Assembly (NCBI GenBank): GCA_030528845.1
Contig: JAUMYC010000003.1
Coordinates: forward strand, 1 to 38,672
Direction: 5' to 3'
Source of the DNA: Eubacteriales bacterium
GTDB taxonomy: Bacteria; Bacillota_A; Clostridia; Christensenellales; Aristaeellaceae
DNA: 38,672 bases
Every line of letters begins with the position of its first letter. Positions within the stretch are counted from its first letter, which is position 1. The notes below the pieces were generated by a model. That model was not told the DNA's origin. It made no database searches and worked only from the letters and a program-made list of their open reading frames with translations. Below, one piece after another: positions 23,080-31,225 of this stretch. Both the position numbers and the translations under genes were made by a program.

Positions 23080-26000
23080 ATGAAAAAAAGGATCATTGCT
23101 CTGGCGCTGAGCCTCATGCTGCTGCTGAGCTGCACTGCCGTCGCGCAGGAGGCGGAATATTCCCGTTCCGGCGTTTCGATCTACGATTGGGCCGAAACGA
23201 GCGCGGAGGCCATCGTTCCCTCGGTGGTAGACGACGTAGAGATCTCCGTGATCGCAGGCGCTGTATTCAATAACAGCGAGATCCTGACCAGCTGCGTGCT
23301 GCCGGAGACGATCAAGGTGCTGGCAAAGCAGAATTTCTATCTCTGCCCTGCGCTGACCAGCCTGACGCTTCCGGAATCGCTGGAGGTCATCGACGAAACC
23401 TGTATCAGCAGCTGCGCGGCGCTGACGGAGCTGACCATCCCCTCGAGGGTCTGGTTCATCGGCCCCAAGTCGCTGCGCAACAACGAGTCGCTCAAGACCG
23501 TGCGCTTCACGGGCGTCGCGCCTGTGACGCAGCCGGACGAGTGGTATCCCTATTTTGAAAACGCTCCGGCAGACCTCGTGATCTATGTGCCGGACGACCA
23601 GATCGACGCCTATAAGGCGATCTTCCCGGAAGGGCTGAACATCCAGCCCAGCGGCGCGAACGCCGTGGTGCATGAGCGCACGGTGGACGAGAGCCTGTTT
23701 ACTGTGGACCCGGCCACCGGAGAGATCCTCTCCTGGACCGGCAGCGAGACCTATCTGGACATCCCCGCCAGCGTGGGCGGCACGGCTGTGACCGGCATCG
23801 GCGCGAAGGCCTTTGCCGACAACCGCACTCTTGTGCATATCACGGTGCCCGAGGGCGTAGTCTCCATCGGCGACGAAGCGTTCGTCTCGCCCTCGTATCT
23901 GCGCAGCGTGGATCTGCCCGACAGCGTGCAGACCATCAACTACGGCGCGTTCGTGGGCTTCAAGGGCAACGAGCTGCGCTTCCCCGCAGGGCTGCTCAGC
24001 ATCGGCGACAGGGCGTTCGTGAGCGTCGGTCTGCTCGATGTGACGCTGCCGGAAGGCTTTGTCTCCGTGGGCGCGTCCGCCTTTGAATATGCCAAGATGG
24101 ATACGCTCAACCTGCCCTCCACCCTGCAGACCATCGGCGACGAGGCGTTCTTCCATTGCGTCTACATCGAAGAGCTGACTCTGCCCGCCGGACTGACGAG
24201 CATCGGCGCGTCCGCCTTTGCGGAATGCGACCGCCTGCAGCGCGTCACCGTCGAATGCGACCCCGCGCTGCTGCCCGCCGGCTGCTTTGCGGACTGCGGC
24301 GACCTTGTGGAATTCATCTTGCCCGGCAACACCGACCCCGCAGTGGCAGACGCCCTTGCGGCGGAATACGGCGTGACCGTCTCTCTCACGGGCGCTCCCT
24401 TTGTCTCTGACGCGCCTGTGACTGCTCCCGCGAACGCCCCGGCCGGCGGCGAAGGCTATGTCGGCGTGTGGACGGGCATTCGGGCGGAAGCCGACGGCGA
24501 AGTGCTCGACCGGGCCATGATGGAAATGATCGGCCTGAACATCACGATGACCCTCAACGCGGACGGCAGCGCTATCGTTGCGATGGCCGGCGAAGGGGAG
24601 GAACAACTCAACTGGTATGAAGCCGACGGCATGCTGGTGGTCGACGACGGCACGATGGATATGCCGGTGCAGATCAACGCGGACGGCACGCTGCTGCTGG
24701 ACCTTGGCGGCGTGTATCTGACCCTTGCCAGGGACGGCGCGGCCGCTCCCGTGACCGCTCCCGCTGCCGCGCCTGCGGACGATACGAGCGCGTATCTGGG
24801 CGCGTGGTATGGCGAGGACGGCACCGTGCTCACCATCCTTGAAAACGGCGAAGCCACGGCGGAGGACGAATACGGCGTCAGCACCATGACATGGGGCGTT
24901 GAGGACGGCAAGATGATGATCCTCACCGGCTCGTGGTGGGATTCGGTGATGACCATCACCGACGGCGTGCTGAACCTGAACGACGGCTATTGGATCGACA
25001 TGAACTTCACCCGCGAACAGGGCGCTGCCCCGGCCGTCGAGGGCGCACAGGAGTACATCGGCGTCTGGACCTGCGTCAATATGTCCATGGACGGCGTCAG
25101 TCTGAACCCGGCTTCCATCGGCATGACGATGCAGCTGACCGTGCATGAAGACGGCACGGCGGAGATGTACGACGGCGAAGAGACGATGGTCTCGACGTGG
25201 ACGCTCATCGAGGGCGGCATCGAAATGGACGGCATGCCGCTGAGCATGCTCGGCGACGGCAGCCTGTATATCGACATGGACGGCACCGAGCTCTACTTTG
25301 CCAAGGGCGACGGCGCTGCCTCCGCGCCCGCCGCCGCGACTGTGGAAGTCGTCGCGGGCACGCAGGAGGACTTCATCGGCGAATGGAACTGCACGCTGGT
25401 CGTCATGGAAGGCATCAGCCTGAGCCCGGCGGACATCGGCGTGACTCTGACCATGAGCGTGAGCGCGGACGGCACTCTCGTCATGGTGGACGACGACGGC
25501 CCCGCCACCACCACCTGGACCGTGGAGGACGGCAAGCTGAGCTTCGAGGGCATGCAGCTGAGCCTGACGACGGACGGCAGACTCCTCGTTGAAGAGGAAG
25601 GCGCGAACATGTTCTTTGAACGGACCGACGGCGCTGCCCCGGCCGGCGCGCCCGCTGCGGGCGAAGGCGGCTTCGCGGGCGACTGGATCGACGCGGACGG
25701 CCTGCGCCTGACCATCAACGCAGGCGGCACTCTCATTTTGACCTATCCGGACGGCGATGTGCGCGACATGACCTGGCAGGAGGGCGACGGCAGCGCCGAA
25801 GTGACCTCCGGCAACTGGTGGGGCTGCACGATGGTGCTGACGGATGCGAACACGCTCAGCATCGACAACGGCTGGGTCGTCATGACGCGCAGCGGCGCTG
25901 CACCCGCTCCCGCTGCGGCCGGGGTCGATCCCTCCGCCTTCATGGGCGCGTGGTACGACGAAGAGGGCGGCGTGCTGACCTTCTTTGAAAACGGCGAAGT

Positions 26001-27192
26001 GACCTTCGAGGACGTCTACGGCGTGAACACCATGGGCTGGGAAGTGCAGGACGGCCAGATGATGATCACCACCGGCGCGTGGTGGGATTCCGTCCTGACC
26101 ATCAACAACGGCGTGCTCAACGTGTACGACAGCTACTATATCGACTATAACTTCACCCGCGAGCAGTCCGCCGGACAGGCGCCTGTCGCGCCCGTCGGAG
26201 GCGACGGCGAAGCGATCGCCGTCTATGCCGAACAGAGCGACTTTGTCGGCTTGTGGTTCGGCTCCGAGATGGTCGTGGACGGCGAAGCCATCGCCCTTGC
26301 CGACATCGGCATGACCATCGAGATCAACATGGCTATGGACGGCACCATCACCCTGTATGACGGCGAAGCGGCCGAGAGCGGCGTCTGGAGCGTCGTCGAC
26401 GGCGCAGCCGACATCGACGGGATGCTGCTCAGGCTGATGAGCGACGGCACCCTCGTCGGCGAAGACGAGGACGGCACGAAGCTCGTGTTCACCGGCTACA
26501 CCGGCGAATGGAAGGCCTGCTATCTCTCTACCGGCGGCCTGACGGGCGATCTGCGCTCCATGGGCATCACCAGCACCTTGATCCTCAACGCAGACGGCAC
26601 CGGCAGCGTCGATTTCCCCAGCCCCGAGCAGGGCGTGTGGTATCGCGAGGGCACAGTCGCCTACTTTGGCGAAAACGGCATGCCCATGACGCTGCTCAAC
26701 GGCGGCTTCCTCAAGTTCGGCTCGGATCTGGCGGGATATGTGATCTACAGCCAGGACGAGAACGCGCAGTGGGATCCCAACGCGGCGCTGTACGCTCCGG
26801 AACCCGTGGCGACCCCGGCTCCCGCCCCGGTCGTGCCGGCTCCGGCCCCGCAGGCGCCCGCAGGCGGCGGAGAAGTGGACATGCACGCGCGAATGGAGCG
26901 CAAGTACGTCGCCAAGACCTACACGGCCTTTGGGCAGACCATGGACGCTTCCATGCTCGGCGCGGAATACTCGCTCCTCTTCCGTGAAAACGGCACCTGC
27001 GACTTCGGCATCGCCGGCATGGTCGTGCCGAACCTGAACTGGGGCCTGCAGAAGGTCGCGACGGGCCTGACGGAGGTCGACGCGTTCGTGATCAACTACT
27101 ACGGCACCATGTTCAACGCCGTGCTGATCGACGCCGGCTTTGATATGGACTACTACGGCACCATGACGCTGCACTTTGTGCCTGCGGAATAA
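23080..27192 (+). CDS. Secreted BspA-type leucine-rich repeat protein with tandem beta modules
   Basis: A 1370-aa exported protein. The N-terminus MKKRIIALALSLMLLLSCTAVAQ is a signal peptide; LLSC is close to a lipobox, but cleavage after AVA is equally possible. Residues about 40-440 are BspA/LRR_5 repeats (GxxxIGxxAFxxCxxLxxVTLPxxL pattern). Then come about eight modules of 75-100 aa starting with a Y/F-[IVLM]-G-x-W motif (GVWTGIR, GAWYGED, GVWTCVN, GEWNCTL, GDWIDAD, GAWYDEE, GLWFGSE, GEWKACY), separated by Ala/Pro linkers such as APVTAPAAAPADD. A final domain (about 1270-1370) begins RMERKYVAKTYTAFG. Modules 2 and 6 are strikingly similar, implying duplication. BspA-type repeats often mediate binding to host or other cells. 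It lies between the other surface protein and the zinc-ribbon membrane protein. Confidence 0.85.
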   Translation: MKKRIIALALSLMLLLSCTAVAQEAEYSRSGVSIYDWAETSAEAIVPSVVDDVEISVIAGAVFNNSEILTSCVLPETIKVLAKQNFYLCPALTSLTLPESLEVIDETCISSCAALTELTIPSRVWFIGPKSLRNNESLKTVRFTGVAPVTQPDEWYPYFENAPADLVIYVPDDQIDAYKAIFPEGLNIQPSGANAVVHERTVDESLFTVDPATGEILSWTGSETYLDIPASVGGTAVTGIGAKAFADNRTLVHITVPEGVVSIGDEAFVSPSYLRSVDLPDSVQTINYGAFVGFKGNELRFPAGLLSIGDRAFVSVGLLDVTLPEGFVSVGASAFEYAKMDTLNLPSTLQTIGDEAFFHCVYIEELTLPAGLTSIGASAFAECDRLQRVTVECDPALLPAGCFADCGDLVEFILPGNTDPAVADALAAEYGVTVSLTGAPFVSDAPVTAPANAPAGGEGYVGVWTGIRAEADGEVLDRAMMEMIGLNITMTLNADGSAIVAMAGEGEEQLNWYEADGMLVVDDGTMDMPVQINADGTLLLDLGGVYLTLARDGAAAPVTAPAAAPADDTSAYLGAWYGEDGTVLTILENGEATAEDEYGVSTMTWGVEDGKMMILTGSWWDSVMTITDGVLNLNDGYWIDMNFTREQGAAPAVEGAQEYIGVWTCVNMSMDGVSLNPASIGMTMQLTVHEDGTAEMYDGEETMVSTWTLIEGGIEMDGMPLSMLGDGSLYIDMDGTELYFAKGDGAASAPAAATVEVVAGTQEDFIGEWNCTLVVMEGISLSPADIGVTLTMSVSADGTLVMVDDDGPATTTWTVEDGKLSFEGMQLSLTTDGRLLVEEEGANMFFERTDGAAPAGAPAAGEGGFAGDWIDADGLRLTINAGGTLILTYPDGDVRDMTWQEGDGSAEVTSGNWWGCTMVLTDANTLSIDNGWVVMTRSGAAPAPAAAGVDPSAFMGAWYDEEGGVLTFFENGEVTFEDVYGVNTMGWEVQDGQMMITTGAWWDSVLTINNGVLNVYDSYYIDYNFTREQSAGQAPVAPVGGDGEAIAVYAEQSDFVGLWFGSEMVVDGEAIALADIGMTIEINMAMDGTITLYDGEAAESGVWSVVDGAADIDGMLLRLMSDGTLVGEDEDGTKLVFTGYTGEWKACYLSTGGLTGDLRSMGITSTLILNADGTGSVDFPSPEQGVWYREGTVAYFGENGMPMTLLNGGFLKFGSDLAGYVIYSQDENAQWDPNAALYAPEPVATPAPAPVVPAPAPQAPAGGGEVDMHARMERKYVAKTYTAFGQTMDASMLGAEYSLLFRENGTCDFGIAGMVVPNLNWGLQKVATGLTEVDAFVINYYGTMFNAVLIDAGFDMDYYGTMTLHFVPAE

Positions 27193-27207
27193 CGCGCATC
27201 GCGCGCG

Positions 27208-27235
27208 GCCTGCCGGGGAATGCCCCCGGCAGGCC
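27208..27235 (+). terminator. Intergenic GC-rich hairpin
   Basis: GGCCTGCCGGGG (27208-27219) pairs perfectly with CCCCGGCAGGCC (27224-27235) around a 4-nt loop, 15 bp after the LRR-protein stop. The following GGCGCTTTCCC has a poor T-run, so termination may be partial. Confidence 0.5.
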
Positions 27236-27300
27236 GGCGCTTTCCCAAATCGGACGAAAGACAAGCGCAAAAAAATACAGGATGAAAGAAGGGTGAAACC

Positions 27301-28590
27301 ATGAGTACGGTCGCCTATAATTGCCCCTGCTGCGGAGCGCCGCTGGCCTACGGCGCGCAGAGCGGAAAGCTCGAATGCGCCTCCTGCGGCAACAGTTATG
27401 AACTCGAAGCGATCGAAGCGATGCAGGCGCCGCAGAGCGCCGGCGGCGTGCAGTTTGAACTGCCCACCGAGGGCTTCGGCGCGGCGGACGCGCAGAGCAT
27501 GCAGGCCTTTGTCTGCGAAAGCTGCGGCGCGGAGCTGATGACGGAAAACACGACCACGGCCACGCAATGTCCCTATTGCGGCAGCCCCACCGTGCTGCCC
27601 GGCAGGATCGAGGGCGGCGTGAAGCCGGAAAAGGTGATCCCCTTCAAGGTCACAAAGGAGCAGGCGCAAAAGCAGTTTGACGAATATTTTCAGGGGAAGC
27701 TCCTCCTGCCGAATATCTTCAAAAACAGCCGCAATCGCATCAGCGAGATGCGCAGGCTCTATGTGCCCTACTGGCTCTTTGACTGCGACGCGGAGGCGAA
27801 CATCGTCTACGACGCGGAAAAGAAGGAAAAAGAAACGCGGGGCGACTGGGAGATCGAGACGACGGAGCATTATATCGTGCGCCGCGCGGGCTCCATGCGC
27901 TTTGAGAACATCCCCGTGGACGGCAGCGAGAAGCTCGACAACGAGATCACCGAATCGCTCGAGCCCTACGACCTGAGCGAGGCCGTGCCATTCCAGCCGG
28001 CCGTGCTTGCCGGTTCCATGGCAGACCATGCCGACGTGAACGAGGGCGAATGCGAAGGCCGCGCGGTCGAGCGCGTGGAATACAGCATCGAGCAGGCCAT
28101 CCGGTCCACCGTGCGCGGCTACAGCAGCGTGACCGAGCGCAGCAAGCATATCCACGCGCAGGGCGGCAAGGTGACGCCCGTGCTCATGCCCGTATGGCTG
28201 ATCACCACGGAAAAAGAAGGCAAGACCTATACCTTCGCCATCAACGGCCAGACCGGCAAGCTCACCTGCGACGTGCCCGCCGACAAGACCAAATCCTTCC
28301 TCTGGGGCGGCGGCGTGTTTGCCGTCGTGCTGGCGATCGCGGCGCTCGTGCTGCATCTGACGCAGAACCTCGCCAGCGGAACGCTGCTCATGGCGGCGGT
28401 CGCCGCGTTCATTGCGGCGTTTGTGACGGTGGTCGTGCTCACGGGCCAGCTCAAGCAGGCGACCAGCCAGACCTCGGCGGAGGAGTACACCGTCAAGGAC
28501 TCCTTCCAGCTGCATGTGGAATACGACCGCTTCCTCTATCGGACGACCGAGCGCAGGAAGATCGAGAAAAAGGAAGAAGAGCAGAAATAG
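27301..28590 (+). CDS. Zinc-ribbon membrane protein (TFIIB-type ribbon)
   Basis: A 429-aa protein widely found in Clostridia, often named TFIIB-type zinc ribbon-containing protein; its role is unknown. It has an N-terminal ribbon CPCCGAP...LECASCGNSYE (residues 8-40) and a second ribbon CESCGAELM...TQCPYCGSPTV (about 73-100). It continues with VIPFKVTKEQAQKQF and a cytosolic domain containing MRRLYVPYWLFDCDAEA and VLMPVWLITTEKEGKTYTFAINGQTGKLTCDVP. Two adjacent C-terminal transmembrane helices (about 340-360 and 365-390) are followed by a charged KKEEEQK tail. The ribosome site is GAAGGGTG. As the last gene of the cluster with the small zinc-ribbon and surface proteins, it may act at the membrane in their export or control, which is inference only. 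Confidence 0.8.
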   Translation: MSTVAYNCPCCGAPLAYGAQSGKLECASCGNSYELEAIEAMQAPQSAGGVQFELPTEGFGAADAQSMQAFVCESCGAELMTENTTTATQCPYCGSPTVLPGRIEGGVKPEKVIPFKVTKEQAQKQFDEYFQGKLLLPNIFKNSRNRISEMRRLYVPYWLFDCDAEANIVYDAEKKEKETRGDWEIETTEHYIVRRAGSMRFENIPVDGSEKLDNEITESLEPYDLSEAVPFQPAVLAGSMADHADVNEGECEGRAVERVEYSIEQAIRSTVRGYSSVTERSKHIHAQGGKVTPVLMPVWLITTEKEGKTYTFAINGQTGKLTCDVPADKTKSFLWGGGVFAVVLAIAALVLHLTQNLASGTLLMAAVAAFIAAFVTVVVLTGQLKQATSQTSAEEYTVKDSFQLHVEYDRFLYRTTERRKIEKKEEEQK

Positions 28591-28615
28591 CGCGCGGCAG
28601 GCCTCTGCCCGGGCA

Positions 28616-28665
28616 TAAAAAAAGAACAGTCCGCATACCGAACGGGGTATGCGGACTGTTTTGCT
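28616..28665. terminator. Bidirectional rho-independent terminator
   Basis: AACAGTCCGCATACC (28625-28639) pairs perfectly over 15 bp with GGTATGCGGACTGTT (28646-28660). TTTTGCTT follows on the plus strand, and a run of A (28617-28623) precedes it for the minus strand. It separates the zinc-ribbon membrane protein gene from the convergent cystatin-like gene. Confidence 0.88.
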
Positions 28666-28683
28666 TCACGGGAAATGCGCGGC

Positions 28684-29079
28684 TTATTCGGCTTCCTCGG
28701 CGACGGCTTCGGTCTCGGCGACGACCGGCACGGCCAGCGCAGCCAGATCGAGATCGGCGATGTTCTTGATCTCTACGTTGCCTTCGAGGTCTTCATAGAG
28801 ATAGACCAGCACATAGGAGGGCTGGGCGTCCGGAACGATGACGGTGGCCTTGCACAGGAAGCAGTGGTTGGAGCCGGCGACGACCTGAGAGGCGAGATAG
28901 GTGACGGGTTCATACTGAACGCCGAGCATCTCTTCCATGGCCTTTTCGAACACGGCCTTGCGCTCTTCGGTGATGGCGTTGTCTTCCGCGACGGTCCAGC
29001 CGCCGAGGGTGGTGGCGGTCGCAGTCACGACGCCGATGAGCAGCAGAGCAGAGAGCAGGAGAACGATGATCTTTTTCAT
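28684..29079 (-). CDS. Secreted cystatin-like protein
   Basis: A 131-aa protein with a signal peptide MKKIIVLLLSALLLIGVVTATA followed by TLGGWT. The mature part has Gly26-Gly27, an alpha helix (ITEERKAVFEKAMEEMLG), then QVVAG at residues 65-69 and CFLC (Cys73, Cys76), KATVIVP, and a VLVYLYEDLEGNVEI strand. GG near the mature N-terminus, one long helix, and QVVAG at the first hairpin loop are the signature of cystatins, inhibitors of papain-like cysteine proteases. The second-hairpin PW is not visible. The acidic tail (ETEAVAEEAE) is odd. The start at 29079 follows GGAGGA. It stands alone, convergent with the surface-protein cluster. Inhibitory activity is inferred from motif and layout; related clostridial proteins are known mostly as hypothetical. 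Confidence 0.72.
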   Translation of the reverse strand: MKKIIVLLLSALLLIGVVTATATTLGGWTVAEDNAITEERKAVFEKAMEEMLGVQYEPVTYLASQVVAGSNHCFLCKATVIVPDAQPSYVLVYLYEDLEGNVEIKNIADLDLAALAVPVVAETEAVAEEAE

Positions 29080-29102
29080 GGTGGTGTTCCTCCGTTTCGT
29101 AT

Positions 29103-29155
29103 CTCCCTTTTCGGTCGAAAAGGGAGGAATATGCATCGCGGGGCGGGCTCGCCCC
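29103..29155. repeat. Pair of short palindromes upstream of the cystatin-like gene
   Basis: CTCCCTTTTCG-GT-CGAAAAGGGAG (29103-29126) is a perfect 11-bp inverted repeat. GGGGCG/CGCCCC (29140-29155) is a second, REP-like hairpin. They lie in the leader between the cystatin-like gene and the Rex promoter, and no role is evident. Confidence 0.55.
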
Positions 29156-29240
29156 TGCGAAAATATAATCATTCTTCATCGGCCGGGAAAATCCTGCCGG
29201 AAACAGCCGGAAATCGACGAAGGCGGCCTCCGGTCCGGGC

Positions 29241-29269
29241 TTGTTTTGCGGCGGAAAAGGCGCTATAAT
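29241..29269 (+). promoter_or_regulatory. Promoter of the rex gene
   Basis: TTGTTT (29241-29246), 17 bp, TATAAT (29264-29269). The start is near 29276, about 46 nt upstream of the chosen ATG at 29322. This also shows that earlier in-frame ATGs are not used. Confidence 0.78.
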
Positions 29270-29321
29270 TGAATCTGCACGGCCTGCATCCGGCCGCTGC
29301 CGGAAGGGAGAGCTGGCCGGG

Positions 29322-29945
29322 ATGGATGGAAAGATCCCCATGAATGCGCTGCAGAGGCTGCCGATGTATCTGCATGTGCTCAAGGACCACAGGCGGGCCG
29401 GGCGCACGCACACCTCTTCGAGCGCCGTCGCGGCGCAGCTTGGCCTGACGGAGATCCAGGTGCGCAAGGATCTTGCGCTGGTCAGCAAGGCGGGCAGGCC
29501 CAAGGTGGGCTATGTGCTGGAAGAGCTGATCGCCGATATCGAAAAGGCGCTGGGCTGCGACAACATACACGACGCCGTGCTCATAGGCGCGGGGCGGCTG
29601 GGCCGCGCGCTGATGGAATACTCCGGCTTTCGGGAATATGGAGTAAATATCGTGGCCGGGTTTGACGAGGACGAGCGCTGCTGCACCACCGGCGGCGAAA
29701 AGCCCGTCTACCCCATGGAGCGCCTGCAGCGCTTCTGCGCGCGCAGAAAGATCCGTCTGGGCATCATCACCGTGCCCGCGCAGCAGGCGCAGGACGTGTG
29801 CGACCGGCTCGTGGAGGCGGGCGTCACGGCGATCTGGAATTTCGCGCCGGTGCATCTTTGCACGCCGGAGCATATATTGGTCAAAAATGAAGACATGGCC
29901 GCGTCTCTGGCCGTGCTTTCTTACCATCTGACGGCGAAGCTGTAA
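29322..29945 (+). CDS. rex: Redox-sensing transcriptional repressor Rex
   Basis: A 207-aa repressor that binds operator DNA when NADH/NAD+ is low and releases it on NADH binding; it controls fermentation genes in Firmicutes. The N-terminal winged helix begins IPMNALQRLPMYLHVL, with SSSAVAAQLGLTEIQVRKDLALVS as recognition region. The wing is unusual, reading SKAGRPKVGY where most Rex have FGxxGxRGxGY. The Rossmann domain starts VLIGAGRLGRALMEY (GxGxxG); GIITVPAQQAQDVCDRLVEAGVTAIWNFAPV and the C-terminal domain-swapped helix LAVLSYHL are typical. The start at 29322 is downstream of the promoter and a GGAAGGGAG site. It is monocistronic with its own terminator at 29961-29999. Confidence 0.9.
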   Translation: MDGKIPMNALQRLPMYLHVLKDHRRAGRTHTSSSAVAAQLGLTEIQVRKDLALVSKAGRPKVGYVLEELIADIEKALGCDNIHDAVLIGAGRLGRALMEYSGFREYGVNIVAGFDEDERCCTTGGEKPVYPMERLQRFCARRKIRLGIITVPAQQAQDVCDRLVEAGVTAIWNFAPVHLCTPEHILVKNEDMAASLAVLSYHLTAKL

Positions 29946-29960
29946 GGTTTGTTCCCGAAG

Positions 29961-29999
29961 AAACGCCCGCGGCGATGATATTTTGCCGCAGGCGTTTTT
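29961..29999 (+). terminator. Rho-independent terminator of rex
   Basis: AAACGCCCGCGGC (29961-29973) pairs with GCCGCAGGCGTTT (29985-29997), followed by TTTTTG. It lies 16 bp after the rex stop codon. Confidence 0.82.
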
Positions 30000-30037
30000 G
30001 CGCGGCCCCGCCGGGGGTTTTTCTGCGCGGCGTTCTG

Positions 30038-30046
30038 TGTTATAAT
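30038..30046 (+). promoter_or_regulatory. Extended -10 promoter of mscL
   Basis: TGT-TATAAT (TATAAT at 30041-30046 with TG one base upstream) is an extended -10. The -35 region (TTTTTC near 30018) is poor. The start is near 30053, about 50 nt before the mscL ATG. Confidence 0.6.
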
Positions 30047-30102
30047 GTAGGCAAGAGCCCGCAAGGGCAAAGGGGAAATACAAAGGAAGGGATCTGTGGG
30101 GT

Positions 30103-30564
30103 ATGAAAAAGGTCAAGATCGTGGAGGAATTCAAGGCATTTGCGTTTAAGGGAAATGTCATCGACATGGCCGTCGGCGTGATGATCGGCACGGCCTTCGG
30201 CAAGATCACCACCTCCATCGTCAACGATGTGTTTATGCCGGCGCTTTCGCTGGTCACGGGCAGCGTGAACCTCAGCGGCCTGTTTTTGCAGTTGGATTTT
30301 TATAAGGAAGGCGCGGTGCGCTATCCGTCCATCGAAGCGGCGAAGGAAGCCGGCGTGGGCACGCTCAACTACGGCGCGTTTTTGCAGACCGTCGTGGATT
30401 TCCTGCTCATCGCGCTGTGCGTGTTCCTCTTTGTAAAGCTCATCTCCCGCTTCCGCAAAAAGGAAGAGGAAGCGCCCAAGCCCGAGCCGAGGCTCTGCCC
30501 CTATTGCAGGAGCGTCATCGCCGACGACGCGACGCGCTGCCCGCATTGCACGAGCCAGCTCTGA
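30103..30564 (+). CDS. mscL: Large-conductance mechanosensitive channel with C-terminal zinc ribbon
   Basis: A 153-aa pentameric membrane channel that opens on membrane stretch to release solutes after osmotic downshock. The N-terminus EEFKAFAFKGNVIDMAVGVMIGTAFGKI is the conserved first transmembrane helix (in two parts NVIDMAVGVMIG and AFGKITTSIV). The second helix is GAFLQTVVDFLLIALCVFLFVKL. The extracellular loop is of ordinary length. Unusually the C-terminal tail after KKEEEAPKPEP is a zinc ribbon, LCPYCRSVI...TRCPHC, at residues 131-150, instead of the usual short helical bundle. The ribosome site is GGAAGG. It may be read with the following dCMP-deaminase-family gene 62 bp downstream. 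Confidence 0.95.
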   Translation: MKKVKIVEEFKAFAFKGNVIDMAVGVMIGTAFGKITTSIVNDVFMPALSLVTGSVNLSGLFLQLDFYKEGAVRYPSIEAAKEAGVGTLNYGAFLQTVVDFLLIALCVFLFVKLISRFRKKEEEAPKPEPRLCPYCRSVIADDATRCPHCTSQL

Positions 30565-30626
30565 TCTGCTGAAAAAAACGAGATCGAGCGTGCTCCGGGC
30601 TCCGGCGCGCGCGGGAGGAGGCCGCC

Positions 30627-31088
30627 ATGGCGGATAAATGGGACGAACGGTTTATGCAGATGGCGCGGCTCGTGGGCACATGGGCCAGCTGCTATCAGAG
30701 CGAACGCAAGATCGGCGCGGTCATCGTGCAGAACAAGCGCGTGATCGCGACGGGCTATAACGGCGCGCCCGCGGGCGTGCGCACCTGCGTGGAGCGCGGC
30801 GAATGCATGCGCAAAAAGCTGGGCATCGCCTCCGGCACAAGGCAGGAGCTGTGCTATGCCACGCACGCCGAGCAGAACGCCATCATTCAGGTGGCGCGGC
30901 TGGGCATTTCCACAGAGGGAGCGACCCTCTACTGCACGCACCAGCCCTGCACCATGTGTGCAAAGATGATCGTCAACGCGGGCATCGTGCGCGTGGTCTA
31001 CGAGCAGGGCTATCCCGACCCCTTCGCCGTGGAGCTCCTCAGCGAAGGCGGCGTGGCTCTGGAAAAATTCGGAGCGGAACAAGAATAG
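30627..31088 (+). CDS. dCMP deaminase-family protein (ComEB-like)
   Basis: A 153-aa cytidine/deoxycytidylate deaminase-like zinc enzyme. The zinc and proton-transfer motif HAEQ has His80 and Glu82 (THAEQNAI), and the second zinc motif PCTMC has Cys108 and Cys111. RKIGAVIVQNKRVIATGYNGAP near residue 28 is the substrate loop of the dCMP deaminase family. It deaminates dCMP to dUMP for thymidylate synthesis; the related ComEB name reflects competence loci, but no com genes are near. The start follows GGGAGGAGG. The insertion GECMRKKLGIASGTRQELC between the loop and HAE is normal for the Firmicutes form and contains a possible extra zinc site. It ends before the terminator at 31133. Confidence 0.92.
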   Translation: MADKWDERFMQMARLVGTWASCYQSERKIGAVIVQNKRVIATGYNGAPAGVRTCVERGECMRKKLGIASGTRQELCYATHAEQNAIIQVARLGISTEGATLYCTHQPCTMCAKMIVNAGIVRVVYEQGYPDPFAVELLSEGGVALEKFGAEQE

Positions 31089-31132
31089 GGCAGGCCCCGT
31101 CTCAGAATGAGCGCCGCGGCCCCTCGCAAGGC

Positions 31133-31169
31133 GAAGACGCGCCCGGCCTTGGGCGCGTCTTCGGGTTTT
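31133..31169 (+). terminator. Terminator after the dCMP-deaminase-family gene
   Basis: GAAGACGCGCCC (31133-31144) pairs perfectly over 12 bp with GGGCGCGTCTTC (31151-31162), then GGGTTTTCC. The short T-run suggests moderate efficiency. Confidence 0.7.
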
Positions 31170-31225
31170 CCGGGCCGAAGGCGGCGATTGTCCATGCGAA
31201 ATTGAACGTAGGAGAGAGAAGCCAA

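Noticed and set aside
23017..28515. Uninterrupted 1832-codon frame antisense to the LRR protein and zinc-ribbon membrane protein
   Set aside because: It spans two well-supported genes on the other strand, is rich in His/Arg/Ala/Gly as expected from mirrored GC-rich codons, and has no domain or placed ribosome site.
30803..31225. N-terminal extension of the MoxR protein
   Set aside because: The frame is open upstream but would overlap the dCMP-deaminase gene and a terminator; the GTG at 31226 has a proper ribosome site.
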